Below, in pieces: positions 36,580 to 46,149 of a stretch of 64,000 bases of DNA. Position 1 is the first letter of the stretch. Every line of letters begins with the position of its first letter. The notes under the pieces are model-generated. The model did no database searches. It saw only the letters and a program-made list of their open reading frames with translations, and was not told the DNA's origin. A program made the position numbers and the translations under genes. Source of the DNA: Massilia kyonggiensis (GTDB lineage Bacteria > Pseudomonadota > Gammaproteobacteria > Burkholderiales > Burkholderiaceae_D); the NCBI RefSeq assembly GCF_024756235.1, contig NZ_JANUGY010000001.1, positions 682,001-746,000 on the forward strand, in the 5' to 3' direction.

Positions 36580-37425
36580 ATGCGCGTGGTTAGCTGGAAT
36601 ATTCACTGGGGCTGTGGGAGGGACGGGCGCATCCGGATCCACGCAATCATCGATGTGCTGCGCAAGCTGAATCCCGACGTGATCTGTCTGCAGGAAGTGG
36701 CCGCCAACCATCCCGAACTGGAGGGCAGCGCCAGCGCGAGCCAGTTCAAGCAACTGGCCGGCGCGTTCGGCGGGTACCACATGATCGAGCAGGCGCCGAG
36801 CGAAATCTACCGGAACAACCTGCCCCGCCAGTTCGGCAACATCCTGCTGTCCAAATACCGCATCACCCAGGCGCAGCGCCACATGCTGCCCTGGCCCGTC
36901 GATCCGGAACACCCGGCCGGCATGCCGCGCGGGATGATCGAAACCGTGCTGGAAGCGCCCGGCGGCAAGCTGCGCCTCCTGACCACCCATCTCGAATATT
37001 TTTCGCCCGTGCAGCGCCGCGCGCAGGTCGCCCGCATCCGCGAACTGCACGAGGAAGCGTGCGCCCGCGCCGCCGTCTACCAGCCCGAGCCCGACCTCGA
37101 GCCGCCGTTCCAGCTCGGCTTCCGGCCCGGCACGGCGATCTACTGCGGCGATTTCAATTTTGGTCCGGATTCGGAAGACTATCGCGCCCTGCTCGCGCCC
37201 GCGTCGAGCGGCACGCCGGGCCTGGTCGACGCCTGGCGCGTGCGCCACGGCGACGCCCCGCGCGCCCCGACGGCCGGCCTGCACGGGTTCAAATGGCCGG
37301 AGAAGCCCGACTGCTACGATTATTTCTTCGTCACGGAAGACCTGGCGGGGCGCGTGTCCGACATCAGCGTGCAGTCCGAGACGTCGGCCTCGGACCACCA
37401 GCCCATCGTGCTCGATCTCACCTGA
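36580..37425 (+). CDS. Endonuclease/exonuclease/phosphatase (EEP) family hydrolase
   Basis: The 281-aa protein starts behind ACGGAGG. The EEP fold is clear: MRVVSWNIHWGCGRDG (Asn ligand), NPDVICLQEVA (metal-binding Glu), LLTTHLEYFSPVQRRAQV, YCGDFNFGPDS and the terminal SASDHQPIVLDL with the catalytic Asp-His. Substrates in this family range from nucleic acids to phospholipids, and no specificity is readable. There is no signal peptide. It converges on the DsbA-like gene. A second EEP protein is encoded at 39484, but the two are not close copies. Confidence 0.9.
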   Translation: MRVVSWNIHWGCGRDGRIRIHAIIDVLRKLNPDVICLQEVAANHPELEGSASASQFKQLAGAFGGYHMIEQAPSEIYRNNLPRQFGNILLSKYRITQAQRHMLPWPVDPEHPAGMPRGMIETVLEAPGGKLRLLTTHLEYFSPVQRRAQVARIRELHEEACARAAVYQPEPDLEPPFQLGFRPGTAIYCGDFNFGPDSEDYRALLAPASSGTPGLVDAWRVRHGDAPRAPTAGLHGFKWPEKPDCYDYFFVTEDLAGRVSDISVQSETSASDHQPIVLDLT

Positions 37426-37427
37426 TA

Positions 37428-38108
37428 TCAGGCGGCCGGCTCCTCGTCCTGCTCGAGCTCCTCGTCCTGCTGCGCGATCTGGCGCAGCGCCTGCTCGAAC
37501 ACCTCGGGCGGCTGGCCGCCGGAGATCAGGTGGCGCTGGTTGATCACGATCGCCGGCACCGAACGGATGCCGGCGCGCTGCCAGTAGTACTCGAGCTGGC
37601 GCACCTCGTCGGCATACGCATTCGATGCCAGCACCTGGCGCGCGGCCTCCACGTCGAGGCCGACCTCGCCCGCCGCGCGCAGCAGCACGTCGTGCGCGCC
37701 CGGATTCTCGCCCTTGGTGAAATACGCCTCGAACAGCTTTTCCTTCAGCGCCTGCTGGCGGCCCTGGCCCTCCGCCCAGTGCAGCAGGCGGTGCGCGTCG
37801 AAGGTGTTGTAGATGCGGCCGCGCTTGCTCATGTCGAACGTGAAGCCGACGGCCTCGCCGCGCTGGCGGATCATCTCGCGCGACTGTTCCTGCTGGGCGG
37901 GCGTGGAGCCGTATTTCTCGGTGATGTGTTCAAAGATGTCCTGGCCTTCCGGACCCATCCCCGGGTTCAGCTCGAACGGCTGGAAGTGCATGTCGACCGT
38001 AATGTCACCGCCCACCCGCTCCAGTGCCTGCTCGAGCGATTTCAGGCCGATCACGCACCAGGGGCACGACACATCCGACACGAAGTCGATTCTCATTTGC
38101 TTGCTCAC
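37428..38108 (-). CDS. DsbA family oxidoreductase (FrnE-like)
   Basis: The 226-aa protein has a thioredoxin fold with the CPWC motif near the N-terminus (FVSDVSCPWCVIGLKSLEQA) and the late cis-proline loop SVPAIVINQRHLISGGQ. The GTG at 38108 has a GGAAGG site; an ATG at 38096 is an alternative. No signal peptide is present, as usual for cytosolic FrnE-type proteins. The acidic C-terminal tail (QDEELEQDEEPA) is a lineage trait. The redox partner is unknown. Confidence 0.9.
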   Translation of the reverse strand: MSKQMRIDFVSDVSCPWCVIGLKSLEQALERVGGDITVDMHFQPFELNPGMGPEGQDIFEHITEKYGSTPAQQEQSREMIRQRGEAVGFTFDMSKRGRIYNTFDAHRLLHWAEGQGRQQALKEKLFEAYFTKGENPGAHDVLLRAAGEVGLDVEAARQVLASNAYADEVRQLEYYWQRAGIRSVPAIVINQRHLISGGQPPEVFEQALRQIAQQDEELEQDEEPAA

Positions 38109-38204
38109 TTTTTCACCGCCTTCCAATTGGTTTCATTAACGCTGATGGCATATGGTGACACATCGAACGAAAGGGAGCAGCGCGCCAAACAAATTCGGCA
38201 AATC

Positions 38205-38233
38205 AAAAAACAAACGGGGCCATGACGGCCCCG
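38205..38233 (-). terminator. Rho-independent terminator of plsY
   Basis: Arms CGGGGCC (38215) and GGCCCCG (38227) with a 5-nt loop are followed on the minus strand by TTTGTTTTTTG. It lies 4 bp after the plsY stop. Confidence 0.75.
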
Positions 38234-38236
38234 ATC

Positions 38237-38878
38237 TTACTTCTTTTTGACCGCCGGCCTGGCGGCCGCGGCACCCTTCGATTTGCTGCCGATCTTCGAC
38301 TCCTTGCCGGCCATGAGGTTGCTGATGTTGCCGCCGTGGCGGTACAGGAGCAGCAGACTCATCACGACGACGGCAAACAGTTTTTCGTCCGCGCCGAACA
38401 GCAGGCCGTAGTAGAACGGTGCGAAGATCGCGGCCACCAGCGCGGCCAGCGACGAGTAGCGGAACGCGTACGCGACGACGAGCCACGTGACGAGGGTCGC
38501 CAGGCCGAGCCAGACGTTCAGGCCCAGCAGCACGCCCAGCGCCGTCGCCACCCCCTTGCCGCCGACGAAGCGGAAGAACACGGGCCACAGGTGCCCCAGG
38601 AAGACCGCGATGGCGACCAGCGCCACGCCGCCATCCTCCACGCCGAAGCGCTCGCCGAACTGGACCGCCAGCCACACGGCCAGCCAGCCCTTGGCGCAGT
38701 CGCCGACGAGGGTCGCGATGGCGGCCTTCTTGCTGCCCGAGCGCAGGACGTTGGTGGCGCCCGGGTTCTTCGAGCCATAGGTACGCGGATCGGCCAGGCC
38801 GAACAGGCGGCTCGCGACGACGGCGAAGGAAATCGAGCCGATCAGGTAGGCTGCGATGGTGAACAGAATTGTGTACAT
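38237..38878 (-). CDS. plsY: Acyl-phosphate glycerol-3-phosphate acyltransferase PlsY
   Basis: The 213-aa membrane protein has five or so transmembrane segments and the PlsY signatures: [16 protein letters not shown], the phosphate loop [14 protein letters not shown] and the third loop [14 protein letters not shown]. It makes lysophosphatidate from acyl-phosphate and glycerol 3-phosphate in the inner membrane. The basic C-terminal tail (KKK) is cytosolic. The gene is monocistronic, with its own terminator. Confidence 0.96.
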   Translation of the reverse strand: MYTILFTIAAYLIGSISFAVVASRLFGLADPRTYGSKNPGATNVLRSGSKKAAIATLVGDCAKGWLAVWLAVQFGERFGVEDGGVALVAIAVFLGHLWPVFFRFVGGKGVATALGVLLGLNVWLGLATLVTWLVVAYAFRYSSLAALVAAIFAPFYYGLLFGADEKLFAVVVMSLLLLYRHGGNISNLMAGKESKIGSKSKGAAAARPAVKKK

Positions 38879-38953
38879 GAGTCTCTTTTCTTAATCCCTG
38901 GCCAGGAATCCGGCGCGCGTGAAATATACACCATCGGCCGAGCCGGGCGATAG

Positions 38954-39445
38954 TCAGTCGGCCAGCGCGCAGTTCACCGGCCGGGCTTTCAGCACGTCCA
39001 CCAGCACGGCCGGCGCGATGCCGACCAGGAAGCCGCGCCGTCCGCCATTGATATAGATCTTGTCCAGCTGCAGGATGCTTTCCTCGACATAGACCGGCAT
39101 CGCCTTGCGCACGCCGAACGGCGACGTGCCGCCGACCAGGTAGCCGGAATGGCGCTGGGCGACGTCCGGCTTGCAGGGTTCGACGGATTTGCAGGGGATG
39201 GCGCGGGCCAGGTTCTTCGTCGAGACCTTGCAGTCGCCATGCATCAGCACGATCAGCGGCTTGGCCGCCTCGTCCTGCATCACGAGCGTCTTGACGACGG
39301 CGTGTTCTTCCACGCCGAGCTCGCGCGACGACACGGCCGTACCGCCGTGTTCCTCGTATTCGTAGGGGTGCTCCGTGAAAGCGACCCTATGCTTGCGCAG
39401 GAACTGTGTCGCCGGGGTTTCGGAGATATGCTCTTTCTTGGCCAT
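38954..39445 (-). CDS. ybaK: YbaK-type Cys-tRNA(Pro) deacylase
   Basis: The 163-aa protein matches YbaK/EbsC: TPATQFLRKHRVAFTEHPYE, a KTLVMQDEAAKPLIVLMHGD strand and LVGGTSPFGVRKAMPVYVEE. The family hydrolyses Cys-tRNA(Pro) made by prolyl-tRNA synthetase errors. It is divergent from the second EEP gene, with 38 bp between the starts. Confidence 0.93.
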   Translation of the reverse strand: MAKKEHISETPATQFLRKHRVAFTEHPYEYEEHGGTAVSSRELGVEEHAVVKTLVMQDEAAKPLIVLMHGDCKVSTKNLARAIPCKSVEPCKPDVAQRHSGYLVGGTSPFGVRKAMPVYVEESILQLDKIYINGGRRGFLVGIAPAVLVDVLKARPVNCALAD

Positions 39446-39483
39446 GCGTGTTACGCTAAATGCAAACGGAGGAGTTGCTTATT

Positions 39484-40455
39484 ATGCAGCAAGAGATTCG
39501 CTTTGCCACCTTCAACGTGTGTAACCTCGCCCCGCCGGGCGCCAGGCTGTACGACAACCTGGAACCGAGCACCCCCGAGGAATACGAAGCGAAGATCGCC
39601 TGGACCGCGCACCAGATCGACATGCTCGGCGCCGACGTGATCGGCTTCCAGGAAGTGTTCTCCCAGGCCGCGCTGGCCGAAGCGCTGTCGCGCACGCGGC
39701 GTTTCCGCGACGCCGTCCACGTCGGCTTCGATCCCGATCCGGACGCCGAGAAGCTCACACCCAGCGTCGCCCTCGCCTCCCGCCTGCCTCTTGCAGATGC
39801 ACCGCAGCAGCTGCCCTATTTCCCGCCCGGGATCGCAATGCCGCCCGGCAACCGCGATCCCGAACGCTTCACGCGCGCCCCGCTGCATGCGGCGATCCAG
39901 CTGACGCCCGATCTCGTCGCGGACGTGGTGGTCGTGCATTTGAAATCGCGCCGCCCCGACTACCGCGCGGGCGACACGGGCGACGACCCGCAACTGTACG
40001 CGCTGGCGTCGCTGCGCTCGCTGATCCGGCGCGGCACGGAAGCGGCCGCGCTGCGCGTGCTGCTGACCGACATCGGCCGCACGCACCACCGCCCGCGCGT
40101 CGTGCTGGGCGACTTCAACGACGTGGCCGACGCGGTCACGACCGGCATCGTGCTGGGCCTCGGCGCGCCCAGCGGCGACCGTTTATATGATGCCTGCCAG
40201 CTGCAAGGCCGCCAGGACCATCTGCGGCACGTGGGTTTTTCCAACGTGCATGATGGGTACCATTCCACGATCGACCACATCCTCGTGTCGGCGGAATTCA
40301 ATGCGGCGCTGCCGGGGGCGCTGGGCCAGGTCATCGACGTCGTGTACCTGAACGACCACCTCGATCTCGGGCTGCCGGAGGCGTCCGACCACGGGCAGGT
40401 ACTGGCGCGGGTGCGCCTGTTCGAGCGGCCCGGGACGCCGGACGGGGACGGCTGA
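39484..40455 (+). CDS. EEP-family hydrolase (second)
   Basis: The protein has 323 residues from MQQEIRFATFNVCNLAPPG at 39484, behind GGAGGAG. EEP motifs are FNVCNL (Asn), ADVIGFQEVFS (Glu), VVVHLKSRRPDY, VVLGDFNDVADAV and the terminal PEASDHGQVLARV with the active-site Asp-His. No signal peptide is seen. Members include phosphodiesterases and DNases; the substrate is unknown. Confidence 0.9.
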   Translation: MQQEIRFATFNVCNLAPPGARLYDNLEPSTPEEYEAKIAWTAHQIDMLGADVIGFQEVFSQAALAEALSRTRRFRDAVHVGFDPDPDAEKLTPSVALASRLPLADAPQQLPYFPPGIAMPPGNRDPERFTRAPLHAAIQLTPDLVADVVVVHLKSRRPDYRAGDTGDDPQLYALASLRSLIRRGTEAAALRVLLTDIGRTHHRPRVVLGDFNDVADAVTTGIVLGLGAPSGDRLYDACQLQGRQDHLRHVGFSNVHDGYHSTIDHILVSAEFNAALPGALGQVIDVVYLNDHLDLGLPEASDHGQVLARVRLFERPGTPDGDG

Positions 40456-40653
40456 TCCATCCGGCGGGCCCGCGTCCGCCCCGGATTTTTCGCAGTTCAG
40501 CGTCCCTTTTGCACCGCTCGTCGCATTCCGATAGCGGTTCGTCATGGACAAACCTACCATGCCGTCATGCGCTGGGAGCTCCATCCTGCCTGGCAGGACG
40601 GAGCACGTGCGCTCTCCCTTCCGCTCGCGCTGACCACCACATAAAGAATAACC

Positions 40654-41841
40654 ATGAAGATCGAGTCCCTGCCTCTGTCCGCCGAACAGCCCACTAGGAA
40701 AACAGCGCCGCGCCGCCGCGCCAGGGTCATTGCGCTGTCGCTGCTCGCCGTCGCACTGGCCGGTGCCGGCGCCTATGCGCTGACCCACCGCGCCGCGGCG
40801 CCCGCGCAAGCCGCCGCGCCGGCACCGGCGGCGGCCCCCGTGCACGAGCTGTCGGTACGCGACATCGCCCGCATCGAGGCGCGTCCGCTGGCCGTCACCC
40901 TGCCCGTCACGGGTTCCCTGACGCCGCTGTCGCAGGCCACCGTCAAGTCGAAGGTGTCGGGCATCGTGCTGTCGACCGCCGTGCAGGAAGGCATGGACGT
41001 CAAGGCCGGCCAGGTGATCGCGCAGCTCGATCCCGCCGAGGCCCGCGCCCGCGTCGCGCAGCAGCAGGCAATGCTGGCCGACGCGCAGGCGCGCCTCGCG
41101 CTGGCGAAGAAAAACATGAGCAACAGCGCGTCGCTGCTGAAGCAGAATTTCATCGCGCAGAACGCGTACGACACGTCCGCGAATGCCGTCGACCTGGCGC
41201 AGGCCGCCGTCGATTCCGCGCGCGCCCAGCTGGACCTCGCGCGCATCGCGCTGGCCGACACGACGATCCATGCGCCTCTCTCCGGCGTCGTCAGCAGGCG
41301 CCACGCGCAGGCGGGCGAAAAGCTGTCGCCGGACAGCCCCGTGTTCTCGATCGTCGACCTGAAGCACCTGACGCTCGACGCCCAGGTGCCGGCCTCCGAC
41401 ATCCCCCGCGTCCAGGTGGGCCAGGAGGTGCAGTTCAAGGTCGACGGCTTCGACGGCCGTACGTTCACCGGCAAGGTCGCGCGCATCAACCCGGCGACCG
41501 AGATGGGCTCGCGCGCCATGATCGTGTACGTGGACGTGGCGAATGCCGACGGCGTGCTGCGCGCCGGCATGTTCGCCAAGGGCACCGTCGTCACCGAGAA
41601 ATCGGCCGCGCATCCGCTGCTGCCGATCGGCGCCGTCCGCCAGGACAATGGCCGCGACGTCGTCTACCGCATCGATAACGGCAAGGTCGTCGCGCAGCCC
41701 GTGAAGCTGGGCCTGCGCAACCAGGACGAGGGCCTCGTCGAGGCGCTCGAGGGCGTCGACGCCGGCATGACGGTGCTGGCCGTGCCGCTGGACGGCATCA
41801 AGCCGGGCAGCAAGGTCAAACTGCCGGGCGCGAAAGGCTGA
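40654..41841 (+). CDS. RND efflux periplasmic adaptor (membrane fusion protein)
   Basis: The 395-aa protein has a membrane anchor at about residues 23-43 and an Ala/Pro-rich linker. The first lipoyl half follows (QATVKSKVSGIVLSTAVQEG), then an alpha-hairpin (about 120-190) and the second lipoyl half (IHAPLSGVVSRRHAQAGEKL). Beta-barrel and membrane-proximal domains complete it. It links the inner-membrane pump encoded 3 bp downstream to an outer-membrane channel that is not encoded in this window. The 198-bp gap before it contains no other gene; a short palindrome (TCCTGCCTGGCAGGA) is the only structure seen there. Confidence 0.93.
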   Translation: MKIESLPLSAEQPTRKTAPRRRARVIALSLLAVALAGAGAYALTHRAAAPAQAAAPAPAAAPVHELSVRDIARIEARPLAVTLPVTGSLTPLSQATVKSKVSGIVLSTAVQEGMDVKAGQVIAQLDPAEARARVAQQQAMLADAQARLALAKKNMSNSASLLKQNFIAQNAYDTSANAVDLAQAAVDSARAQLDLARIALADTTIHAPLSGVVSRRHAQAGEKLSPDSPVFSIVDLKHLTLDAQVPASDIPRVQVGQEVQFKVDGFDGRTFTGKVARINPATEMGSRAMIVYVDVANADGVLRAGMFAKGTVVTEKSAAHPLLPIGAVRQDNGRDVVYRIDNGKVVAQPVKLGLRNQDEGLVEALEGVDAGMTVLAVPLDGIKPGSKVKLPGAKG

Positions 41842-41844
41842 GCC

Positions 41845-44800
41845 ATGTGGATCACCCGTACCAGTATCAAATACCCCGTCTTCGCCACGATGGTGATGGT
41901 GGGCCTGATGGTGCTCGGCCTGTTCGCGTACCGCGGCCTGGGCGTCGAGAGCATGCCGAACGTCGAGATCCCGGCCGTGTTCATCGAGACCGCGTATCCC
42001 GGCGCGTCGCCTGAACAGGTCGAGAACGACGTCACCCGCCCGCTCGAGGAAGCGGCGAACACCGTCGGCGGCATCAAGACGATCCGCAGCACGTCGTGGG
42101 AAGGCCGCTCGGGCGTCGGCATCGAATTCCAGCTGACGGTCGACATGGACCGCGCCGTGCAGGACCTGCGCGACCGCATCAGCACCGTCCGCGGCGGCTT
42201 CCCGCGCGAGGTGAAGGAACCGATCGTGTTCCGCGAGGAAGGCGAGAACACGCAGCCCGTGGTCCTGCTGGCGCTGACGTCGAAGGAGCGCAGCCTGCGC
42301 GACCTGACGATGCTGACCGACCAGGTGATCGTCAAGCGCCTGCAGGCCGTGGCCGGCGTGGGCCAGATCCGCGTCAACGGCAAGCAGGACCGCCAGGTGC
42401 TGATCGACATCCGCCCCGACCAGCTGAAGAGCCTGAACGTCGGCATCGACGAGGTGATGAACGCGATCACCGCCACCAACGCCAACCTGCCGGCCGGCCG
42501 CATCAGCCGCGGCGCGCGCGAAAACCTCGTGCGCATCGAAGGCAAGATGAAGGAAGCGGCCGACTTCATGCACATCGTCGTCGCCAACCGCACGGGCGGC
42601 CCGGTCTACCTGAGCCAGGTGGCGGACATCTCCGACGGCGCCGCCGAGGAACAGTCGATCTCGCGTGTCAACGGCGAGCGTTCCATCACGCTGGAGATCG
42701 CGAAGATCCAGGACGCCAACACGGTCCAGGTGGGCACCGGCGTCAAGGCCGCCATCGAGGCGATGAAGACGACGCTGCCGAAGGACGTCCAGTTCCGGAT
42801 CCTGGACGACAAGGCGAAGAACGTGCAGGGCCAGCTCGACAACGTGAAGCATACGATCCTCGAAGGCGCGATGCTGACCATGGTGATCGTGTTCTTCTTC
42901 CTGCACTCGTGGCGCAGCACCATCATCACGGGCCTGACCCTGCCGATCTCCGTGCTGGCCAGCTTCATCGCCATGAAGTACTTCGGCTTCACGCTGAACT
43001 TCCTCACGCTGATGGCGCTGTCGCTGTGCATCGGCCTGCTGATCGACGACGCCATCGTCGTGCGCGAAAACATCGTGCGCCACCTCGGCATGGGCAAGAA
43101 CCACGTGCGCGCCGCGGAAGACGGCACCAACGAGATCGGCGTCGCCGTGATGGCGACGACGTTCGCCATCGTCGCCGTGTTCGTGCCGATCGCGTTCATG
43201 AAGGGCATCATCGGCCGCTTCTTCCTGCAGTTCGGGATCACCGTCGCCGTGGCCGTGCTGGTGTCGCTGTTCGTCAGCTTCACGCTCGACCCGATGCTGT
43301 CGTCCGTGTGGCCCGATCCCGTGAAGGACCGCTTCAAGTACGTGCCGTGGCTGGGCCGCCTGATGGCGCGCATCGAGCACGGCATCGAATGGCTGCACGA
43401 CGTGTACGCGAAGGTGCTGGCGCTGGCGCTGGACTGGCGCAAATCCACGCTGCTGCTCGCGGTCGTCCTGTTCGCGGCCAGCCTGATGCTGGTGCCGAAG
43501 ATCGGCGGCGAATTCGTGCCGCAGGTCGACGACGGCTACATCCACCTGCGCCTGAAGACGCCGATCGGCTCCAGCCTCGAATACTCGGACGCGAAACTGC
43601 GCCAGGCCGAGGCGGCGCTGGCCGAGTTCAAGGAAATCGAGAGCGTCTCGACCATCGTCGGTTCGTGGGAAGGCCGCAACTACTCGGAGGTGCACCTGAA
43701 GCTGACGAACGTGCACGAGACGCACCGCCGCTCGCAGCAGGAAATGGAAAAGGTCATCCGCGACCGCCTGGAAAAAATCGCCGGCATCTCGATGACGGTG
43801 GGCCAGCGCCCGATCTACATCGCGATCCTGGGCAATGACGAAGCGAAGCTGGACGCCGTGGCCCACACCCTGATGGACAAGATGCGCAAGATCCGCGGCA
43901 TCGCCGACATCGAGTACAGCCAGGAAGGCGCGAACCCGGCCACCATCGTCAAGATCAACCACGAGCTGGCGTCCGACCTGGGCCTGACCGTGCAGCAGAT
44001 CGGCACGGCGCTGCGGCCGTTCGTCGCCGGCGACCAGACCAACCGCTGGCTCGCGCCGGACGGCCAGAACTACGAAGTCAACGTGCAGCTGCCGAAGTCG
44101 GGCCGCGAGAAGGTGGCCGACCTGGCCGACCTGTCGGTGGCGTCGGGCAAGCGGGATGCGATGGGCAACCCGGTCATGGTCCCGCTGCGCCAGGTCGTGC
44201 AATTCATCCCGTCCACGAGCCCGCAGATGCTCAAGCGCCAGGCCCTGCAGCGCCGCGTGGCGGTGTTCGCCGGCCTCGAAGGCCGTCCGCTGGGCGACGT
44301 GATGGGCGACGTGAACAAGGAAATGAAAGCCATGCAGCTGCCGGACGGCGTGCGCTTCGACGTCGGCGGCGACGCCCAGCAGATGGACGAGACGATGGCC
44401 GGCTTCGGCGTCGCCCTGGGCATCGCCGTGATCTTCATCTACCTCGTGCTGGCGTCGCAGTTCGGCAGCTTCCTGCAGCCGATCGCGATCATGGTGTCGC
44501 TGCCGCTGTCGCTGATCGGCGTGCTGATCGCCCTGCTCATCACGAAGACGACGCTGAACATCTTTTCCATCATCGGCGTCGTGATGCTGATGGGTCTGGT
44601 GACGAAGAACGCGATCCTGCTGGTGGACTTCGCCAACCACGGCCAGCGCGAAGGCCGGTCACAGTTCGACGCGCTGATGGAAGCGGGCCAGGTGCGCCTG
44701 CGTCCGATCCTGATGACGACGCTCGCGATGATCTTCGGCATGCTGCCGATGGCGATCGGCATGGGCGAAGGCGGAGAAACACAGGCGCCGATGGGACGTG

Positions 44801-44949
44801 CCGTGATCGGCGGCGTGATCACGTCGACGTTGCTGACGCTGGTGGTCGTGCCCGTGGCGTACACCTATCTCGACAGCCTCGGCAAGCGGGTGGCGGCGTG
44901 GTTCAGGAAGGGGCACGACGAAGATACGGCCGCGGAACAAACCGCATGA
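41845..44949 (+). CDS. RND multidrug efflux permease (HAE1/AcrB-like)
   Basis: The 1034-aa protein is full length for an AcrB-type proton-driven pump. The first membrane helix is near residues 11-30. The family motif region PLEEAANTVGGIKTIRSTSW and two large periplasmic loops are present. TM4 carries the proton-relay aspartates in LMALSLCIGLLIDDAIVVRE. The C-terminal half ends with VMLMGLVTKNAILLVDFANH. It is translationally coupled to the adaptor. Lipids, dyes or drugs may be substrates; the sequence alone cannot tell. Confidence 0.95.
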   Translation: MWITRTSIKYPVFATMVMVGLMVLGLFAYRGLGVESMPNVEIPAVFIETAYPGASPEQVENDVTRPLEEAANTVGGIKTIRSTSWEGRSGVGIEFQLTVDMDRAVQDLRDRISTVRGGFPREVKEPIVFREEGENTQPVVLLALTSKERSLRDLTMLTDQVIVKRLQAVAGVGQIRVNGKQDRQVLIDIRPDQLKSLNVGIDEVMNAITATNANLPAGRISRGARENLVRIEGKMKEAADFMHIVVANRTGGPVYLSQVADISDGAAEEQSISRVNGERSITLEIAKIQDANTVQVGTGVKAAIEAMKTTLPKDVQFRILDDKAKNVQGQLDNVKHTILEGAMLTMVIVFFFLHSWRSTIITGLTLPISVLASFIAMKYFGFTLNFLTLMALSLCIGLLIDDAIVVRENIVRHLGMGKNHVRAAEDGTNEIGVAVMATTFAIVAVFVPIAFMKGIIGRFFLQFGITVAVAVLVSLFVSFTLDPMLSSVWPDPVKDRFKYVPWLGRLMARIEHGIEWLHDVYAKVLALALDWRKSTLLLAVVLFAASLMLVPKIGGEFVPQVDDGYIHLRLKTPIGSSLEYSDAKLRQAEAALAEFKEIESVSTIVGSWEGRNYSEVHLKLTNVHETHRRSQQEMEKVIRDRLEKIAGISMTVGQRPIYIAILGNDEAKLDAVAHTLMDKMRKIRGIADIEYSQEGANPATIVKINHELASDLGLTVQQIGTALRPFVAGDQTNRWLAPDGQNYEVNVQLPKSGREKVADLADLSVASGKRDAMGNPVMVPLRQVVQFIPSTSPQMLKRQALQRRVAVFAGLEGRPLGDVMGDVNKEMKAMQLPDGVRFDVGGDAQQMDETMAGFGVALGIAVIFIYLVLASQFGSFLQPIAIMVSLPLSLIGVLIALLITKTTLNIFSIIGVVMLMGLVTKNAILLVDFANHGQREGRSQFDALMEAGQVRLRPILMTTLAMIFGMLPMAIGMGEGGETQAPMGRAVIGGVITSTLLTLVVVPVAYTYLDSLGKRVAAWFRKGHDEDTAAEQTA

Positions 44950-44959
44950 CGTGTTACCC

Positions 44960-44991
44960 CGTCGGTCCCGGCATTGCCGGGGCCGACGTTT
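44960..44991 (+). terminator. Probable terminator of the RND operon
   Basis: A 14-bp GC-rich stem with one wobble (CGTCGGTCCCGGCA against TGCCGGGGCCGACG) ends in TTTC. It lies between two converging genes, 11 bp after the permease stop. The T-tract is short. Confidence 0.5.
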
Positions 44992-44996
44992 CGGGG

Positions 44997-45170
44997 TCAA
45001 GCCGGATCATGCTCCTGCTGCGCCTCTTCCCCGGAATCCTCATCCAGCACCGGCGCATCTTCCCCCTTGTGCTGTTTGGCTTCCTGCTTCTTGCGCGCCT
45101 TTTCGTCCGCCTTGCGCTTCTTCTCCAACTCCCGCTGGCGTTTTTCGTACTGGAAATTCGTCTTGGCCAT
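44997..45170 (-). CDS. Small lysine-rich protein (57 aa), conserved in betaproteobacteria
   Basis: A 57-aa protein reads from an ATG at 45170, behind GAGGTGAG. It starts MAKTNFQYEKRQRELEKKRK, continues as a charged Lys/Glu helix and ends in an acidic tail (DEDSGEEAQQEHDPA). Its N-terminus matches a short, conserved betaproteobacterial family of unknown function. The protein may be nucleic-acid binding, but this is speculation. It lies downstream of xerD on the same strand. Confidence 0.8.
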   Translation of the reverse strand: MAKTNFQYEKRQRELEKKRKADEKARKKQEAKQHKGEDAPVLDEDSGEEAQQEHDPA

Positions 45171-45243
45171 GCTCACCTCGTGCTATCGTTGGAAAGGTCG
45201 TACCGGTCCATTATGGACCAGTCATCCCACCCCGTCTTGAGAA

Positions 45244-46149
45244 TTAACCACGCGGGTGGTGCCGGGCGTGGAGGTGCTTCAGGCGCTCGCGCGCGACGTG
45301 GGTGTAGATCTGGGTCGTGGAAATGTCGGAATGGCCCAACAGTAATTGCACCACGCGAAGGTCGGCGCCGTGATTCAGCAGATGCGTGGCGAACGCGTGG
45401 CGCAGGGTATGGGGCGACAGCGGCGCCGTGATGCCGGCCTTCGCCGCATGCTTCTTGATGACGACCCAGAACATCTGGCGCGTCATCGGACCGCCGCGGC
45501 CCGTCACGAACAGCGCGTCGTCGACCTGGCCGTCGAGGATGATGCCGCGCGCCTCTTTCATATACCGCTCCAGCCAGTGTCGCGCCTGCTCGCCGAACGG
45601 CACGAGACGCGTCTTGCTGCCTTTGCCGGTAATCCTCAGGACGCCATCGTTCAGGCTCAGCTCGACCATCTTCAGCGCGACGAGTTCCGACACGCGCAGG
45701 CCGCTCGCATACATCAGTTCCAGCATCGTGCGCTCGCGCAGGCCGAGCGGTGTGGACACATCCGGCGCGGCCAGCAGCGCGTCGACCTGCGCCTCGGTGA
45801 GCGTATGGACGAAGCGCTGCGGCTGCTTCGCGGACGCCATTTTCAAACACGGGTCGGCATCGATGCGGCGGTCGCGCAGCGCCAGCTGATAAAAGCGCTT
45901 CAGCACGGACAGCCGGCGGTTGGCCGAGCTGGGCTTCGTGTCTTCGTGGCGTTCGGCGAAATAGGCGGCGATGTCCTGCGGTTCGACGGCGTACAGGTCG
46001 CGCCGCTCCGGCCGCTTGACGTCGAGCCAGCGCGCGAACAGGCGCAGGTCGCGCCGGTAGGCGTCGAGGGAATTCTTCGCCAGGCCGTGCTCGAGCCAGA
46101 GCGTGTCGCAGAACGCGTCGATCAGGGAAAGATTGACTGCTGCTGCCAT
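45244..46149 (-). CDS. xerD: Site-specific tyrosine recombinase XerD
   Basis: The 301-aa protein has a SAM-like core-binding N-terminus (residues 8-95) and a tyrosine recombinase domain with the full active set: Arg152, Lys176, His247, Arg250, His273 and nucleophile Tyr282. XerC and XerD resolve chromosome dimers at dif. XerD is favoured over XerC on overall sequence style and length. It overlaps ogt by 28 bp, so the two are co-transcribed. It is not linked to the island. Confidence 0.95.
   Translation of the reverse strand: MAAAVNLSLIDAFCDTLWLEHGLAKNSLDAYRRDLRLFARWLDVKRPERRDLYAVEPQDIAAYFAERHEDTKPSSANRRLSVLKRFYQLALRDRRIDADPCLKMASAKQPQRFVHTLTEAQVDALLAAPDVSTPLGLRERTMLELMYASGLRVSELVALKMVELSLNDGVLRITGKGSKTRLVPFGEQARHWLERYMKEARGIILDGQVDDALFVTGRGGPMTRQMFWVVIKKHAAKAGITAPLSPHTLRHAFATHLLNHGADLRVVQLLLGHSDISTTQIYTHVARERLKHLHARHHPRG

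Noticed and set aside
36580-40455. The two EEP-family genes as a recent duplication
   Set aside because: They share only fold motifs; their lengths and sequences differ, so a recent copy is unlikely.
40183-44640. A 1485-codon open frame on the minus strand across the RND pump genes
   Set aside because: It is antisense to the well-supported adaptor and permease, is rich in His/Arg/Asp without domains, and is typical of shadow frames in GC-rich DNA.
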